The notes: generated by a model from the sequence alone, not told the origin. A stretch of DNA of 64,000 nucleotides from an uncultured Tenacibaculum sp. (GCF_947495995.1 NZ_CANMAX010000003.1:588213-652212); one strand, 5' to 3'; counted from the first letter of the stretch, positions 6,621-15,241 are shown. Numbers and translations are program-made.

Positions 6621-6750
6621 CAATTTTAAGGGGAGGAATTGTTAGGGGATTATACATTAGGTATAATAATAGTTTGCTTTCTATACAAAGAAAAAGAAGA
6701 TTAGAAGTTTTGAAGATCGTTTAGGAATATATTCTTAAACGATTTTCTTT
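6621..6750 (+). ncRNA. Small RNA candidate, unit 2 (about 130 nt)
   Basis: The unit has no ATG on the plus strand and ends in a strong terminator, so it looks noncoding. TAACAATT (6618-6625) pairs with AATTGTTA (6637-6644) and shows AAGGGGAGG in the loop; the extreme 5' end depends on the exact start site. TATAC/GTATA (6651-6665) forms a second small hairpin. Between them lies TTAGGGGATT (6642-6651). The terminator hairpin spans 6716-6743. It runs toward the UbiA gene, which is on the other strand, so it is not a leader. The function is unknown; a G-rich loop often marks an antisense-acting RNA. Confidence 0.55.
6716..6750. terminator. Terminator at the end of unit 2
   Basis: ATCGTTTA (6716-6723) pairs with TAAACGAT (6736-6743). 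The stem continues inward through GGAAT/ATTCT to about 12 bp and is followed by TTTTCTTTTTT. It lies just before the stop of the convergent UbiA gene. Confidence 0.75.
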
Positions 6751-6751
6751 T

Positions 6752-7672
6752 TTAATTAAGTTGATCTATAACTCGATCTAAAAGAAGAGATTTGTCAATT
6801 AGTAATAAACTAAAAACACCAATTAATAATAAGATTTTTAAAATATTATGTATGCGTTGATATTGTTTTTTGGTATTTGATTTCCAGATGAAAAAACTAA
6901 TGAATGTAAGTGTAATTGCAGCAAGAAAGAAATAGTATTTCATGTACTGAATTGCTGGATAATACGACAATATAATAACTGGAAGTAAACTTAGAATAAG
7001 TAAAAAAATAATAAATTTTTTCGTTTTTGTTTCGCCGTAAACAATAGGAAAAGTATTATAGTTGTTAACGATAGCGCCTTTAATATTTTCTAAATCTTTG
7101 ATTAACTCTCTAACAGCAATTACTAGAAGCAAAAAGAAAGCATGAACAAAAATTACTTTTGAAAAATTCTTATAATGAATAAAAATTACAAAAAAAGGAA
7201 GTATAGTTAGTACAGTAACACTAAATAAACCAAATAAAGGATACTTTTTTAGTTTGTGAGAGTATAACCAAATTCCAAAAATGTAAGCTGCAAAAAAGAA
7301 TCCAGCACGCCAAGAAACCAGCCATCCAAACGAAAATCCAATGAAATTTAATAAAAAGTATAATGAAAGTTTTGTCTCTTGTTTAATCTTATCGTCAAGA
7401 GTACTTTTTATGGGTTTGTTTATTTTGTCTGCTTTTACATCATAAAAATTATTAATAATGTAGCCTCCAGCAACAACGCAAACTGTAGCAAGAACCAAGT
7501 AAAGTAAATGCCAATCTAGTAAAACATGTTTTAGAGATTTATTTTCAGAGAAAATAAAAATAGCCGCGAGATATTGAGCGGCTACTAATACTAAGATATT
7601 ATATCCTCTTACAACAGATAAAAGGCTTAATAGTTTTACTAAAATATGTCTGTCGTAAAACTTAAGACTCAT
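6752..7672 (-). CDS. UbiA-family prenyltransferase (geranylgeranylglycerol-phosphate geranylgeranyltransferase-like)
   Basis: This 306-aa polytopic membrane protein of the UbiA superfamily transfers a prenyl chain to an acceptor. The family Asp motif is visible as NNFYDVKAD, with Asn74, Asp78 and Asp82 in NDxxDxxxD spacing. About eight or nine hydrophobic segments run through the chain. The second conserved motif region (RELIKDLENIKGAIVNN) is also present. It starts 5 nt after the mevalonate kinase stop, so prenyl precursor supply and use are linked in one operon. The acceptor is not shown by sequence; Bacteroidota members are usually annotated as GGGP transferases. Confidence 0.85.
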   Translation of the reverse strand: MSLKFYDRHILVKLLSLLSVVRGYNILVLVAAQYLAAIFIFSENKSLKHVLLDWHLLYLVLATVCVVAGGYIINNFYDVKADKINKPIKSTLDDKIKQETKLSLYFLLNFIGFSFGWLVSWRAGFFFAAYIFGIWLYSHKLKKYPLFGLFSVTVLTILPFFVIFIHYKNFSKVIFVHAFFLLLVIAVRELIKDLENIKGAIVNNYNTFPIVYGETKTKKFIIFLLILSLLPVIILSYYPAIQYMKYYFFLAAITLTFISFFIWKSNTKKQYQRIHNILKILLLIGVFSLLLIDKSLLLDRVIDQLN

Positions 7673-7677
7673 ACGTG

Positions 7678-8604
7678 TTAGAATCGATAAACTAATTCAA
7701 GTTTATAATCTTTTAAACTATTTTTTGCTTTTTCGTAATCTTCAGTAAAACCTAAGATGTATCCACCACCACCAGAACCACAAAGTTTAAGGTAGTAGTC
7801 ATTAGTTTGAATTCCATTTTCCCAAACTTTATGAAAAGCATTAGGAATCATAGGTTTGAAGTTTGTAAGAACAACTTTAGATAATTGTTTTACATTCTTA
7901 AATAAAGATTTTACGTTTCCTTTTAAGAAATCTTCAATACAAGCATCGGTATACGTAACGAATTCGTCACTCAACATTTTTCTGAAACCTTCATTTTTCA
8001 TTTTACTCATAAAAAGAGTAACCATAGGTTCAGTTTCACCAACTTGTTCAGAGTCTAATAAGAATACAGCACCTTTACCTTCTTTTTGAGAAGGAATTCC
8101 TGTAGCCTCAATATTTTCTTTTGAATTGATAAGGATAGGTAAACTTAAGTAAGAATTCAAAGGATCTAAACCAGAACTCTTTCCGTGGAAGAAAGATTCC
8201 ATTAAAGAAAAAACTTCTTTTAACTTTAATAGTTTGTCTCTAGTAAGATTTTCAAGAACAGTTATTTTATCATTTGCATACTTATCGTAAACAGATGCTA
8301 CTAATGCTCCAGAACTTCCAATTCCATATCCCATAGGAATAGAAGAATCAAAATACATTCCTGCATCAATATCATTTTTTAATTCAGATAAGTTAAAAGA
8401 AACAACTTCAGCATCAAGCTTAGATAAATAATTGTAAAAATCTAATAAACACTGATTAGATTTTAATGCTTGTCCTGATAAATTTTTAGCTGTTTTTAAA
8501 GCTCCTTTGTAAGAATTAAAAGGAATAGCTAATCCTTTAGAATCTTTTATGATTCCGTATTCTCCAAAGAGTAAAATTTTGGCGTAAAATAAAGGTCCTT
8601 TCAT
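7678..8604 (-). CDS. mvk: Mevalonate kinase (GHMP kinase)
   Basis: This 308-aa GHMP kinase phosphorylates mevalonate at the 5-OH in the cytoplasm. The N-terminal strand AKILLFGEYGII is followed by the glycine-rich ATP loop PMGYGIGSSGALVAS and a C-terminal GSGGGGYILGF motif, the three GHMP signatures. The HGKSSGLDPLNSYL stretch matches mevalonate kinases (catalytic Asp in GLDP). Its neighbours are diphosphomevalonate decarboxylase, one gene upstream, and UbiA, 5 nt downstream. The family call is firm and the substrate follows from motif and context. Confidence 0.9.
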   Translation of the reverse strand: MKGPLFYAKILLFGEYGIIKDSKGLAIPFNSYKGALKTAKNLSGQALKSNQCLLDFYNYLSKLDAEVVSFNLSELKNDIDAGMYFDSSIPMGYGIGSSGALVASVYDKYANDKITVLENLTRDKLLKLKEVFSLMESFFHGKSSGLDPLNSYLSLPILINSKENIEATGIPSQKEGKGAVFLLDSEQVGETEPMVTLFMSKMKNEGFRKMLSDEFVTYTDACIEDFLKGNVKSLFKNVKQLSKVVLTNFKPMIPNAFHKVWENGIQTNDYYLKLCGSGGGGYILGFTEDYEKAKNSLKDYKLELVYRF

Positions 8605-8641
8605 TTTCAGAATTCTTTCGTATTACAAAGATACTTAATAT

Positions 8642-9127
8642 TTAATAAATGTTCTTGTAGAAGGTTTTCCAAACTCCTACTTTTTCTCCTTTTTTATATT
8701 TTCCTCTAGTTTTTATTTTACCGTTTTTATAAAAAGTTTTCCAAACTCCATCTTCTTTTCCGTTTCTATAACGACCAACAGATTTTAATTCACCAGTTGA
8801 AAAGTATACTTTTTTAAGTCCATTTAGCTCTCCGTTTCTGTAGCTTTCTTTCTTTGCAATACTACCATTAGCGTTGTAATAGTTTACAACACCTTCGTAA
8901 GCTTCGTTAGTAATTTTGCTATCTGTGCTAAATCCTTCAGTATATTTTTGTCCGTTTTTATAATACTTAACAATCCAATACCCGTTTTTTACTTTTTTCG
9001 GAATAGGAATGTAATATGCAGCTTCTGATTGACTAACTTTTTTCCAATTGTTGTTATACCAAGTTTTTTCTTGAGCCCAAGAAAAGAAAATTGAAAAAGA
9101 AAAAAATAAAATAACTAAAGCTCTCAT
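8642..9127 (-). CDS. Secreted YwqK/MORN-like repeat protein
   Basis: This 161-aa protein has a clear signal peptide (MRALVILFFSFSIFFSWAQ) and repeats of the form NGxxxGxWKxFYxNG, for example ELNGLKKVYFSTGELKSVG and KEDGVWKTFYKNGKIKTRG. Annotation pipelines call such proteins toxin-antitoxin YwqK-family antitoxins, but an exported repeat protein is a poor fit for an antitoxin. The frame is open to 9190, inside mvaD. The ATG at 9127 is the better start because it opens the signal peptide and avoids a 58-nt overlap. It lies 5 nt after the mvaD stop. The function is unknown. Confidence 0.75.
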   Translation of the reverse strand: MRALVILFFSFSIFFSWAQEKTWYNNNWKKVSQSEAAYYIPIPKKVKNGYWIVKYYKNGQKYTEGFSTDSKITNEAYEGVVNYYNANGSIAKKESYRNGELNGLKKVYFSTGELKSVGRYRNGKEDGVWKTFYKNGKIKTRGKYKKGEKVGVWKTFYKNIY

Positions 9128-9132
9128 ACTAT

Positions 9133-10218
9133 TTATATTGATAACGCACCTAAACCAGCAAAATCGTGAATAAATTGACCTTTTTGGCAATATTGAACTA
9201 ATTTACTTTCGATAAAAGAATGGATTTGCTCTTTCTCGTTTTCAGGGTATAACATATGAACATTTGCGCCAGCATCTAAAGTAAAACATACATTACTTCC
9301 AGTTTTTTCTCTGTAACTCCAAATTTCATTGATAATGTTTAACGTGTTAGGTTTCATTAAAATAAAATAAGGATCACTAGTAAGCATCATTGCATGCAAT
9401 GTTAAAGCTTCACTTTCTACTAATTTTATAAACTCTTTAATATTACCAGTTTGTAATATTTTAGATAGTTTACTCAAGTTCTCATTCGCTTGTTTAAAAC
9501 GATTTTCAGCATAAGGATGATCGTGCATTAAATTATGTCCAACTGTACTTGAAACTTGTTTTTCTCCTTTGTCAACTAATAAGATTGTATCTTGGTAATT
9601 GTCAAAAATAGAATGCACATAGTGTGGAAATTTAATTCCATATAAGTCTGAACTTTCATCAAAATCTGGATGATCTCCCCAAATAACCAATGGTCCTTCA
9701 ATACTTCTACTTGCACTACCAGAACCAAGACGTGCTAAAAATGAAGCTTTTTGATTAAAAAACTCTTCAGAAATAGCTGGGTTTAGCTCTTTTTCTAAGC
9801 TCATTAAACACATTGCAATAGCACTCATTCCACTTGCAGAAGAAGCAATTCCGCTACTGTGTGGGAATGAATTTTCTGAATGAATTTCCATTTTGTATTC
9901 TAATACATATGGACAATATGTTGCTATTCGTTCAAAAAATGTTGCAATTTTCGGCTTAAAATCATCTTTCTTTTTTCCTTCAAAAAATAATTCAAAATCA
10001 GCTTGCTGTACTTTTTTAATTTTACTGAAGATAATTTTTGTAGTTGTATGACAATTACTTAATGTAAAGCTAATTGATGTGTTCTTTGGTAATTGTGGAT
10101 TTGTTTTTCCCCAGTATTTCACTAAAGCAATATTACTTGGAGTTTTCCAGGTTACTGTAGTGTCTTTTAAAAGAAATTTTAAATCTTTAGGAATAAAAGA
10201 AGTTGTATTGATACTCAA
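9133..10218 (-). CDS. mvaD: Diphosphomevalonate decarboxylase
   Basis: This 361-aa GHMP-fold enzyme makes isopentenyl diphosphate from mevalonate diphosphate. Family signatures include SNIALVKYWGK near residue 26, NTSISFTLS, the ATP loop SSGIASSASGMSAIA, SGSASRSIEGP and the C-terminal DAGANVHMLYP. The start codon is TTG (10218-10216) and I see no ATG that would give a complete N-terminus. It lies 34 nt after the LytTR regulator gene and 5 nt before the YwqK-like gene, all on the same strand. With mevalonate kinase and UbiA it forms the lower mevalonate cluster. Confidence 0.93.
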   Translation of the reverse strand: MSINTTSFIPKDLKFLLKDTTVTWKTPSNIALVKYWGKTNPQLPKNTSISFTLSNCHTTTKIIFSKIKKVQQADFELFFEGKKKDDFKPKIATFFERIATYCPYVLEYKMEIHSENSFPHSSGIASSASGMSAIAMCLMSLEKELNPAISEEFFNQKASFLARLGSGSASRSIEGPLVIWGDHPDFDESSDLYGIKFPHYVHSIFDNYQDTILLVDKGEKQVSSTVGHNLMHDHPYAENRFKQANENLSKLSKILQTGNIKEFIKLVESEALTLHAMMLTSDPYFILMKPNTLNIINEIWSYREKTGSNVCFTLDAGANVHMLYPENEKEQIHSFIESKLVQYCQKGQFIHDFAGLGALSI

Positions 10219-10252
10219 AATCTTGAAATTTTGTGTAAAGATAAAATTTCAC

Positions 10253-10960
10253 TTAAATACCAGACAACTTTTGAAGCACACTTTCTTTATAATTTCTACT
10301 AATAGGAATAGCTTTTTTATCAATTTCTACATATTCGTTTGTGTAAGCTTCAATAAAATTGACAGAAACTATGAAGGATCGATGTACTCTAATACATAAT
10401 TTTTCAGGAAGTTTAGTTTCAATATTACTAATAGTTTCTCTGGTAACAATAGTTTTATCTATCAAATGAATCTTTAAATAATCGCTTAAACTTTCGATAT
10501 AAATAATTTCGTTAAAATTTACTTTTACCATTTTTCGTTCAGAGCGAACAAATAAAAAATGATCTTCAATATTTTGTTTTTTTACTTCTTGTTGTTGCTG
10601 TTTTTTCAGAGGTATTTTCTTAATGGCTTGTAAAAAACGATCAAAAGCAATTGGTTTTAATAAATAATCAATCACATTTAAATTAAAGCCATCAATAGCA
10701 TAATCTCTATATGCGGTGGTGAAAATAATATGCGCATCTGCATTTACAATTTTAGCTAAACTCAAGCCATTAATTTCTGGCATATTAATATCTAAGAAAT
10801 AAATATCTGCTTCGTTTTCTTGAGCAAATTGTATTGTTTCTAACGCATTAGAAAAGCTTGCTTTTAGAGATAGATTCGGGGTTTTTTCAATAAATGACTC
10901 AATAATTTCTCTAGCAATTGGTTCGTCATCTACAACAACACAAGTAAATATATTATTCAT
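10253..10960 (-). CDS. LytTR-family response regulator
   Basis: This 235-aa response regulator has a receiver domain (residues 1-120; acidic pair Asp11/Asp12, phospho-acceptor Asp57 in FLDINMPEING, late Lys in YLLKPI) and a LytTR DNA-binding domain (about 135-235, FLFVRSERKMVKV to CIRVHRSFIVSVNFI). Its start overlaps the LytS-type kinase by 8 nt, which marks the pair. The regulon is not visible in the window. Confidence 0.95.
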   Translation of the reverse strand: MNNIFTCVVVDDEPIAREIIESFIEKTPNLSLKASFSNALETIQFAQENEADIYFLDINMPEINGLSLAKIVNADAHIIFTTAYRDYAIDGFNLNVIDYLLKPIAFDRFLQAIKKIPLKKQQQQEVKKQNIEDHFLFVRSERKMVKVNFNEIIYIESLSDYLKIHLIDKTIVTRETISNIETKLPEKLCIRVHRSFIVSVNFIEAYTNEYVEIDKKAIPISRNYKESVLQKLSGI

Positions 10961-12011
10961 TTTTCGCAGGTATTTTTAAAAAGACTTCGTAAGATGTATC
11001 AAGTGAATGTATTTCAAGAGTAAATTTGTTTTGAAACAACATCGTTAATCTCTTTTTAATATTGGTAAGTCCTATTCCTTTTTTAGAATTCAACATTTTT
11101 TTACAAGAGTTTTTAATTCTGAAGGAAATAGTGTTTTCTGAAGTTGTAATTTCCATTGCAATGTTTAAAGTTCCGTTGATTTGAACTCCGTGTTTAAAAG
11201 CATTCTCAACAAATGGTAGAAAAACCATTGGAGAAATAAGTAGAGAATCATCATGAATGTTTTTTGAAAAACTCACATTCAAAGCATCTTGAAATCTCAT
11301 TTTTTCGAGGGAAATATAATCTTCAATATGTTGTATTTCATTTACAAGAAGTACTTGTGGTTTTTCAACTTGATATAAAATATAATCTAATAAACTGGAT
11401 AGTTTTAAAATCATATCCGGAGCTTCATCTGCTTTTTTAAGAGCAAAACCATATAAAGTGTTTAAAGTATTAAATAGAAAATGAGGGTGAATTTGCATTT
11501 TCAAATACTTTAATTCTTGTTCCTTTAATTGTAATTGTGTTTGTAGGAATTTGTTTTTTAAATCTTCGTCTCTTAAAGTTGATTTATAATTTTGGATTAA
11601 TAACCCTATCATAATTGTAATTAAAACAATAAAATAAACTCCGAAGATTATGAATAAAACTGTTTTTTTAAATGGTATTACATTGTTTACAAGTAATTTT
11701 TGAGAGAAAACCATTCCATACAGAATTGAAAGAACGATAAAGAAAAAAGCTATAATAAAAGTATAAGCCGTGTATAAAATAAATAATCCGATTTTTTTAT
11801 TAAGTAAGTATTTTGGGATAAGAAAATATAAAAAGAAGTATCCCATGCTAATAGTTACTGGCATTAAATACAGAGAAAAGTTATTTATATACGCAGTGTT
11901 ACTCGTACCATAACCTAAAAAGTAAGTATAAAATGTGTATACTCCTATCCAAAAAAAGATGTGTAGGAAAATGAATAATGTACGACGTATGTAAACACTT
12001 GGAATACTCAT
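10953..12011 (-). CDS. LytS/YehU-type sensor histidine kinase
   Basis: This 352-aa membrane kinase has four or more hydrophobic segments in residues 10-165, a short coiled region (LKNKFLQTQLQLKEQELKYL), the His_kinase motif KMQIHPHFLFNTLNTLYGFA with the phospho-His, and an HATPase end (PFVENAFKHGV, KKGIGLTNIKKRL). The open frame runs to 12173. The added 54 residues look like translated leader and the ATG at 12011 starts a normal membrane N-terminus (MSIPSVYIRRTLFIF), so I use 12011. The partner is the overlapping LytTR regulator. Confidence 0.92.
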   Translation of the reverse strand: MSIPSVYIRRTLFIFLHIFFWIGVYTFYTYFLGYGTSNTAYINNFSLYLMPVTISMGYFFLYFLIPKYLLNKKIGLFILYTAYTFIIAFFFIVLSILYGMVFSQKLLVNNVIPFKKTVLFIIFGVYFIVLITIMIGLLIQNYKSTLRDEDLKNKFLQTQLQLKEQELKYLKMQIHPHFLFNTLNTLYGFALKKADEAPDMILKLSSLLDYILYQVEKPQVLLVNEIQHIEDYISLEKMRFQDALNVSFSKNIHDDSLLISPMVFLPFVENAFKHGVQINGTLNIAMEITTSENTISFRIKNSCKKMLNSKKGIGLTNIKKRLTMLFQNKFTLEIHSLDTSYEVFLKIPAKNE

Positions 12012-12213
12012 AGCGTGCAATATCAGTTTTTTTTCATTGAAAAGTAATGTTTTGAGATAGAATTCCAAAAAACATAGGTAAATAACGAATTTATTTGATA
12101 AGCTTAAAAAAATGGTAGATTTAAGGGGTAAATTTGTTGAAAGTCGATAAAAAAAGTAACCAAAGGAAATCAAGAATAGATTTGAGGTATATTAACTTTA
12201 AAAACAATTGATT

Positions 12214-12594
12214 ATGAGATTTTTATTTTTTGGACAATTTTCTGATAGAATGAGAGAAGGTGGTGCAGATTTTATGTACCCTATATTATTAATGTTATTA
12301 ATATGTATCGGTCTTAGTATTTATGCTTTTTTGAAAATTGAAAAGGTGAAAAAACTTAAGGAAATTATTAGTCATGTGAGTTTATTTGCTTTAGTGTACG
12401 GTTTTTTGGGAATGATGATCGGCTTGATTGGTGCTTTTGATGCTATTTCTGTAGCGAATGATTTTAGTTCTAGTGTTTTAGCAGCTGGATTAAAAATAGG
12501 ATTACTGTCTCCCACATTTGGAATGTTTACTTTTTTAATAGCACGTGTAGGTATTATCGCATTAACAATTAAAGCAAAGAACGAAAACGCTTAA
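12214..12594 (+). CDS. MotA/TolQ/ExbB-like membrane protein
   Basis: This 126-aa protein has three hydrophobic segments (about 18-36, 52-80 and 94-117) with GLIGAFDAI and SPTFGMFTFLIARVGI, resembling the short ExbB/TolQ proton-channel-like proteins of Flavobacteriia. The frame is open from a TTG at 12208, but the ATG at 12214 is preferred. It lacks the long cytoplasmic loop of true ExbB, and no ExbD partner is nearby. It is divergent from the LytS/LytTR genes and 34 nt upstream of the serine hydrolase, which it may be co-transcribed with. The function is uncertain. Confidence 0.65.
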   Translation: MRFLFFGQFSDRMREGGADFMYPILLMLLICIGLSIYAFLKIEKVKKLKEIISHVSLFALVYGFLGMMIGLIGAFDAISVANDFSSSVLAAGLKIGLLSPTFGMFTFLIARVGIIALTIKAKNENA

Positions 12595-12628
12595 TTAAAA
12601 TCTATTTAATTTTTTAAAATTCAATAAA

Positions 12629-13960
12629 ATGAAAAAAAGTATCTTTTTTTTAATGGGATTCCTATGCGTTTTTTTAACCTGGAGTCAGGATGAAAATTTA
12701 AAAGAAATAGAAAACTTATTTGCTGATTTGGCTTCAGAAAATAAAGCGATGGGAACACTATCTATTTTTAAAGAAGGTAAAGAAGTGTTTAATACGTCAA
12801 CTGGATTTATTTCCGTAGAGGATAAATTAAAAGCAAATCGCTTTTCTAATTACAGAATAGCATCTATAACTAAAACATATACGGCTACAATAATTTTACA
12901 ATTGATCAGTGAGCAAAAACTAACTTTAGAAAGTAAATTAAGTGATTTTTTTCCTGAGTTACCGAATGCTGAAAGAATAAAAATTCAAGATCTTTTGTAT
13001 CACAGAAGCGGGTTGTTTAATGTAACAGAAATAGAAGGTTTTTCAACCTGGATTTCTAGCTACAGAACTCGAGAAGAAATGCTAGGGAAAATAAAAGGTA
13101 AGAAGCCTAACTTTAATCCAGATACAAAAACTGCTTACTCAAATACCAATTATATTCTTCTTTCATACATAGCTGAAGATATAGAAAAGAAAAAATATGC
13201 AACGATTTTCAAAGAGCGAATAGCAGATGCTTTAAATCTAAAACATTCGTATTTAGGAAAAGATGTTGAGGTAAAAGATAATGGGGCAAAGTCGTATTAT
13301 TTTGAAAATAAAAAATGGAATCCAGTAACGATAATCACAGATATTAACGGACCAATAGGGGCAGGTGGAATTGTATCTAATGCTACTGAAGTAAATACTT
13401 TTTTTGATGGTTTATTCTCAGGGAAATTATTATCGAATACTTTTCTAAAACAAATGACAACGACTAAAGAAGGCTTGGGTATGGGACTTTCTATGTTTCA
13501 ATATCATGGAATGCCTTTGTACGGTCATAATGGAGCAATTGATGGATTTCGTTCTATAGCTGGATATATACCAAATAAAAAAGTTGGAGTTGTAATCACA
13601 TGTAATGGAGTACACCAGATGAATTTATCTAATCTTATTTTCAAAGTATTAGATCTTTATTTTAAAAATGATGCATCTATGAAAAGTACTTCTTTAGTAG
13701 AACTTAAAGTTTCAGATTTAGAACCTCTTTTGGGAATTTATGGTGGCGACACTTTTCCTTTCAAAGTAACATTTACAAGAGAAGAGAATAGGTTGTTGGC
13801 TCAAGCAACAGGTCAACCAATATTTAAATTAATAGCTTTAAAAAGAAATGTTTTTAAATACGATGCTATGGGAATTCTTTTCAATTTCAATAAGAAAGAT
13901 GATAGTGTTTTAGTCAAGTTCCAAGGGAAAGAACATCTGCTGAAAAAAGAAAAGTTATGA
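12629..13960 (+). CDS. Serine hydrolase (class C beta-lactamase fold)
   Basis: This 443-aa exported hydrolase has a signal peptide (MKKSIFFLMGFLCVFLTWSQ) and the beta-lactamase/DD-peptidase fold. The triad motifs are in order: SITK (S-x-x-K), YSNTNY (Y-x-N) and HNGAIDG (H-x-G). A C-terminal region (residues 350-443) looks like the accessory beta domain of this family. The stop overlaps the next gene by 4 nt (ATGA), so they are coupled. Peptidase or esterase activity is likely; there is no reason to infer antibiotic resistance. Confidence 0.85.
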   Translation: MKKSIFFLMGFLCVFLTWSQDENLKEIENLFADLASENKAMGTLSIFKEGKEVFNTSTGFISVEDKLKANRFSNYRIASITKTYTATIILQLISEQKLTLESKLSDFFPELPNAERIKIQDLLYHRSGLFNVTEIEGFSTWISSYRTREEMLGKIKGKKPNFNPDTKTAYSNTNYILLSYIAEDIEKKKYATIFKERIADALNLKHSYLGKDVEVKDNGAKSYYFENKKWNPVTIITDINGPIGAGGIVSNATEVNTFFDGLFSGKLLSNTFLKQMTTTKEGLGMGLSMFQYHGMPLYGHNGAIDGFRSIAGYIPNKKVGVVITCNGVHQMNLSNLIFKVLDLYFKNDASMKSTSLVELKVSDLEPLLGIYGGDTFPFKVTFTREENRLLAQATGQPIFKLIALKRNVFKYDAMGILFNFNKKDDSVLVKFQGKEHLLKKEKL

Positions 13961-14868
13961 GAAATATAGTATTAACAATTTTGATTTTTACTTGTTTGTG
14001 TTTGTATTCTCAAAATGAGGGAGATAAATACAGAAGAGAAGGGGATTTAGAAAAGGCAATTCAAGCATATACAGAAGTGTTAGATAAAGATCCTGCTAAC
14101 TCAAATAATACATATAATTTAGCATGTGCTTATGCTTTGTTACATCAGATAGATAAAGCTTATCATTATTTAGACAAGGCTTTAAAGAATGATAATACAC
14201 TATGGGTTTTAGCAGATAATGATCTTTTGTCGTTACGAGATGATATGAGGTGGAAAAATATTGAAGTGAATCAATTTAATAAATATCAAAAGAACAAAGG
14301 AAAATTAAAGAAACCTGAATTAGCAAAACAATTATTACGATTAATTGGTGAAGATCAAATGTTTGATTATCACATGGGTTTAGCTAAGCAATTTTTTGTT
14401 AAAAACGGAAGAGCTCCGCATTGGTATTATCCATTAGGATATGTAAAAAAACAAAAAGCGGAAGATAATTTTCGTAAACTAGAAGAGTTGATAGAGAAAT
14501 TTGGTTGGCCTACATATAGTGACGTAGGAAAATTAGCTGCAGACGGACCATTGTTAATAATAAATCATCACGAAAAAGAAGAAATTCGTTTAAAGTATTT
14601 GCCTCTAATAAAAGAAACTTGTGAAAAACAAGAGGGGAGTTGTGTTGAATATGCTAAAATCAAAGATCGAGTATTGGTAAATACTGGTAAAAAGCAATTA
14701 TATGGAATGCAGTTTGCTTATAATGCTGAAAATAAACTTGAACCATTACCGATTTTTGAACCTGAGTTTGTAGATCAAAGAAGAGAGAAGATAGGTTTAC
14801 CTTCTCTTAAAGAATATTTGAAAAGAAAAATTAATTATGATTTTAAAGTAGCGCAGAAAAAGAAATGA
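13957..14868 (+). CDS. TPR and DUF6624 protein
   Basis: This 303-aa exported protein has a signal peptide (MRNIVLTILIFTCLCLYSQ) and two tetratricopeptide repeats (about 20-90, YRREGDLEKAIQAYTEVL and NLACAYALLHQIDKAYHYL). A DUF6624 region follows from about 130, with FGWPTYSDVGKLAADGP and NHHEKEEIRLKYLPL. It overlaps the serine hydrolase gene by 4 nt. Its role is unknown; TPRs suggest a protein-binding part. A strong terminator follows its stop. Confidence 0.75.
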   Translation: MRNIVLTILIFTCLCLYSQNEGDKYRREGDLEKAIQAYTEVLDKDPANSNNTYNLACAYALLHQIDKAYHYLDKALKNDNTLWVLADNDLLSLRDDMRWKNIEVNQFNKYQKNKGKLKKPELAKQLLRLIGEDQMFDYHMGLAKQFFVKNGRAPHWYYPLGYVKKQKAEDNFRKLEELIEKFGWPTYSDVGKLAADGPLLIINHHEKEEIRLKYLPLIKETCEKQEGSCVEYAKIKDRVLVNTGKKQLYGMQFAYNAENKLEPLPIFEPEFVDQRREKIGLPSLKEYLKRKINYDFKVAQKKK

Positions 14869-14893
14869 TTTGACTTGTAGATTGGCTTATCCT

Positions 14894-14925
14894 ATACCCA
14901 TTTCAATTTAGAAATGGGTATTTTT
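14894..14925 (+). terminator. Terminator after the serine hydrolase operon
   Basis: ATACCCATTTC (14894-14904) pairs with GAAATGGGTAT (14911-14921), an 11-bp perfect stem with a 6-nt loop and T tail. The tail forms TATTTTTG (14919-14926), a TAnnTTTG box 4 nt before the next start codon. Confidence 0.8.
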
Positions 14926-14930
14926 GTGCT

Positions 14931-15167
14931 ATGAGTAGAAAAATAAAATTGATTTGGGATTTTAAAGGTCCAGATGCTTTAGAAACTGCCAAACATCACT
15001 GTGTTCATTTAAAAGAATTTACACAAATAGAAAATCTGAGTTTTCACGAAGTTAACTTTAAAGAAGTTAATGAAATGTACACTTTAGCATACGTAATCGT
15101 AGACGAATCGGTTATGAAAATATTTAGAGATGCATTAAAACCACATCGAGGAGAACTAGCCAGTTAA
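14931..15167 (+). CDS. Hypothetical protein, 78 aa
   Basis: This small cytoplasmic protein begins MSRKIKLIWDFKGPDALETA and contains two His-rich stretches (AKHHCVHLKEF and KPHRGEL). It has no signal peptide or membrane segment. The start is only 9 nt past a terminator hairpin, and the hairpin tail contains TATTTTTG. If that is the promoter, the mRNA would be almost leaderless. I do not recognise the family; it looks like a conserved flavobacterial orphan. Confidence 0.7.
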   Translation: MSRKIKLIWDFKGPDALETAKHHCVHLKEFTQIENLSFHEVNFKEVNEMYTLAYVIVDESVMKIFRDALKPHRGELAS

Positions 15168-15241
15168 TTGTTCAAATCTTTTAAGTTTTACTAAAAGTAA
15201 ACAAGCTTATTATTGTATATTTAAGTTGAAGTAACCAAATT

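Noticed and set aside
6639..6704. 21-codon TTG-started ORF in unit 2 next to GGGGAGG
   Set aside because: The G-rich stretch is only 2 nt from the TTG, too close for a ribosome site. The codons lie across hairpin arms, and unit 1 has no equivalent ORF.
8642..9190. Longer YwqK-like ORF starting at 9190 and a toxin-antitoxin system
   Set aside because: The extra N-terminus overlaps mvaD coding sequence and spoils the signal peptide. No toxin gene is adjacent.
10953..12173. 406-aa version of the LytS-type kinase
   Set aside because: The first 54 residues read as translated leader, and an ATG at 12011 gives a normal membrane N-terminus.
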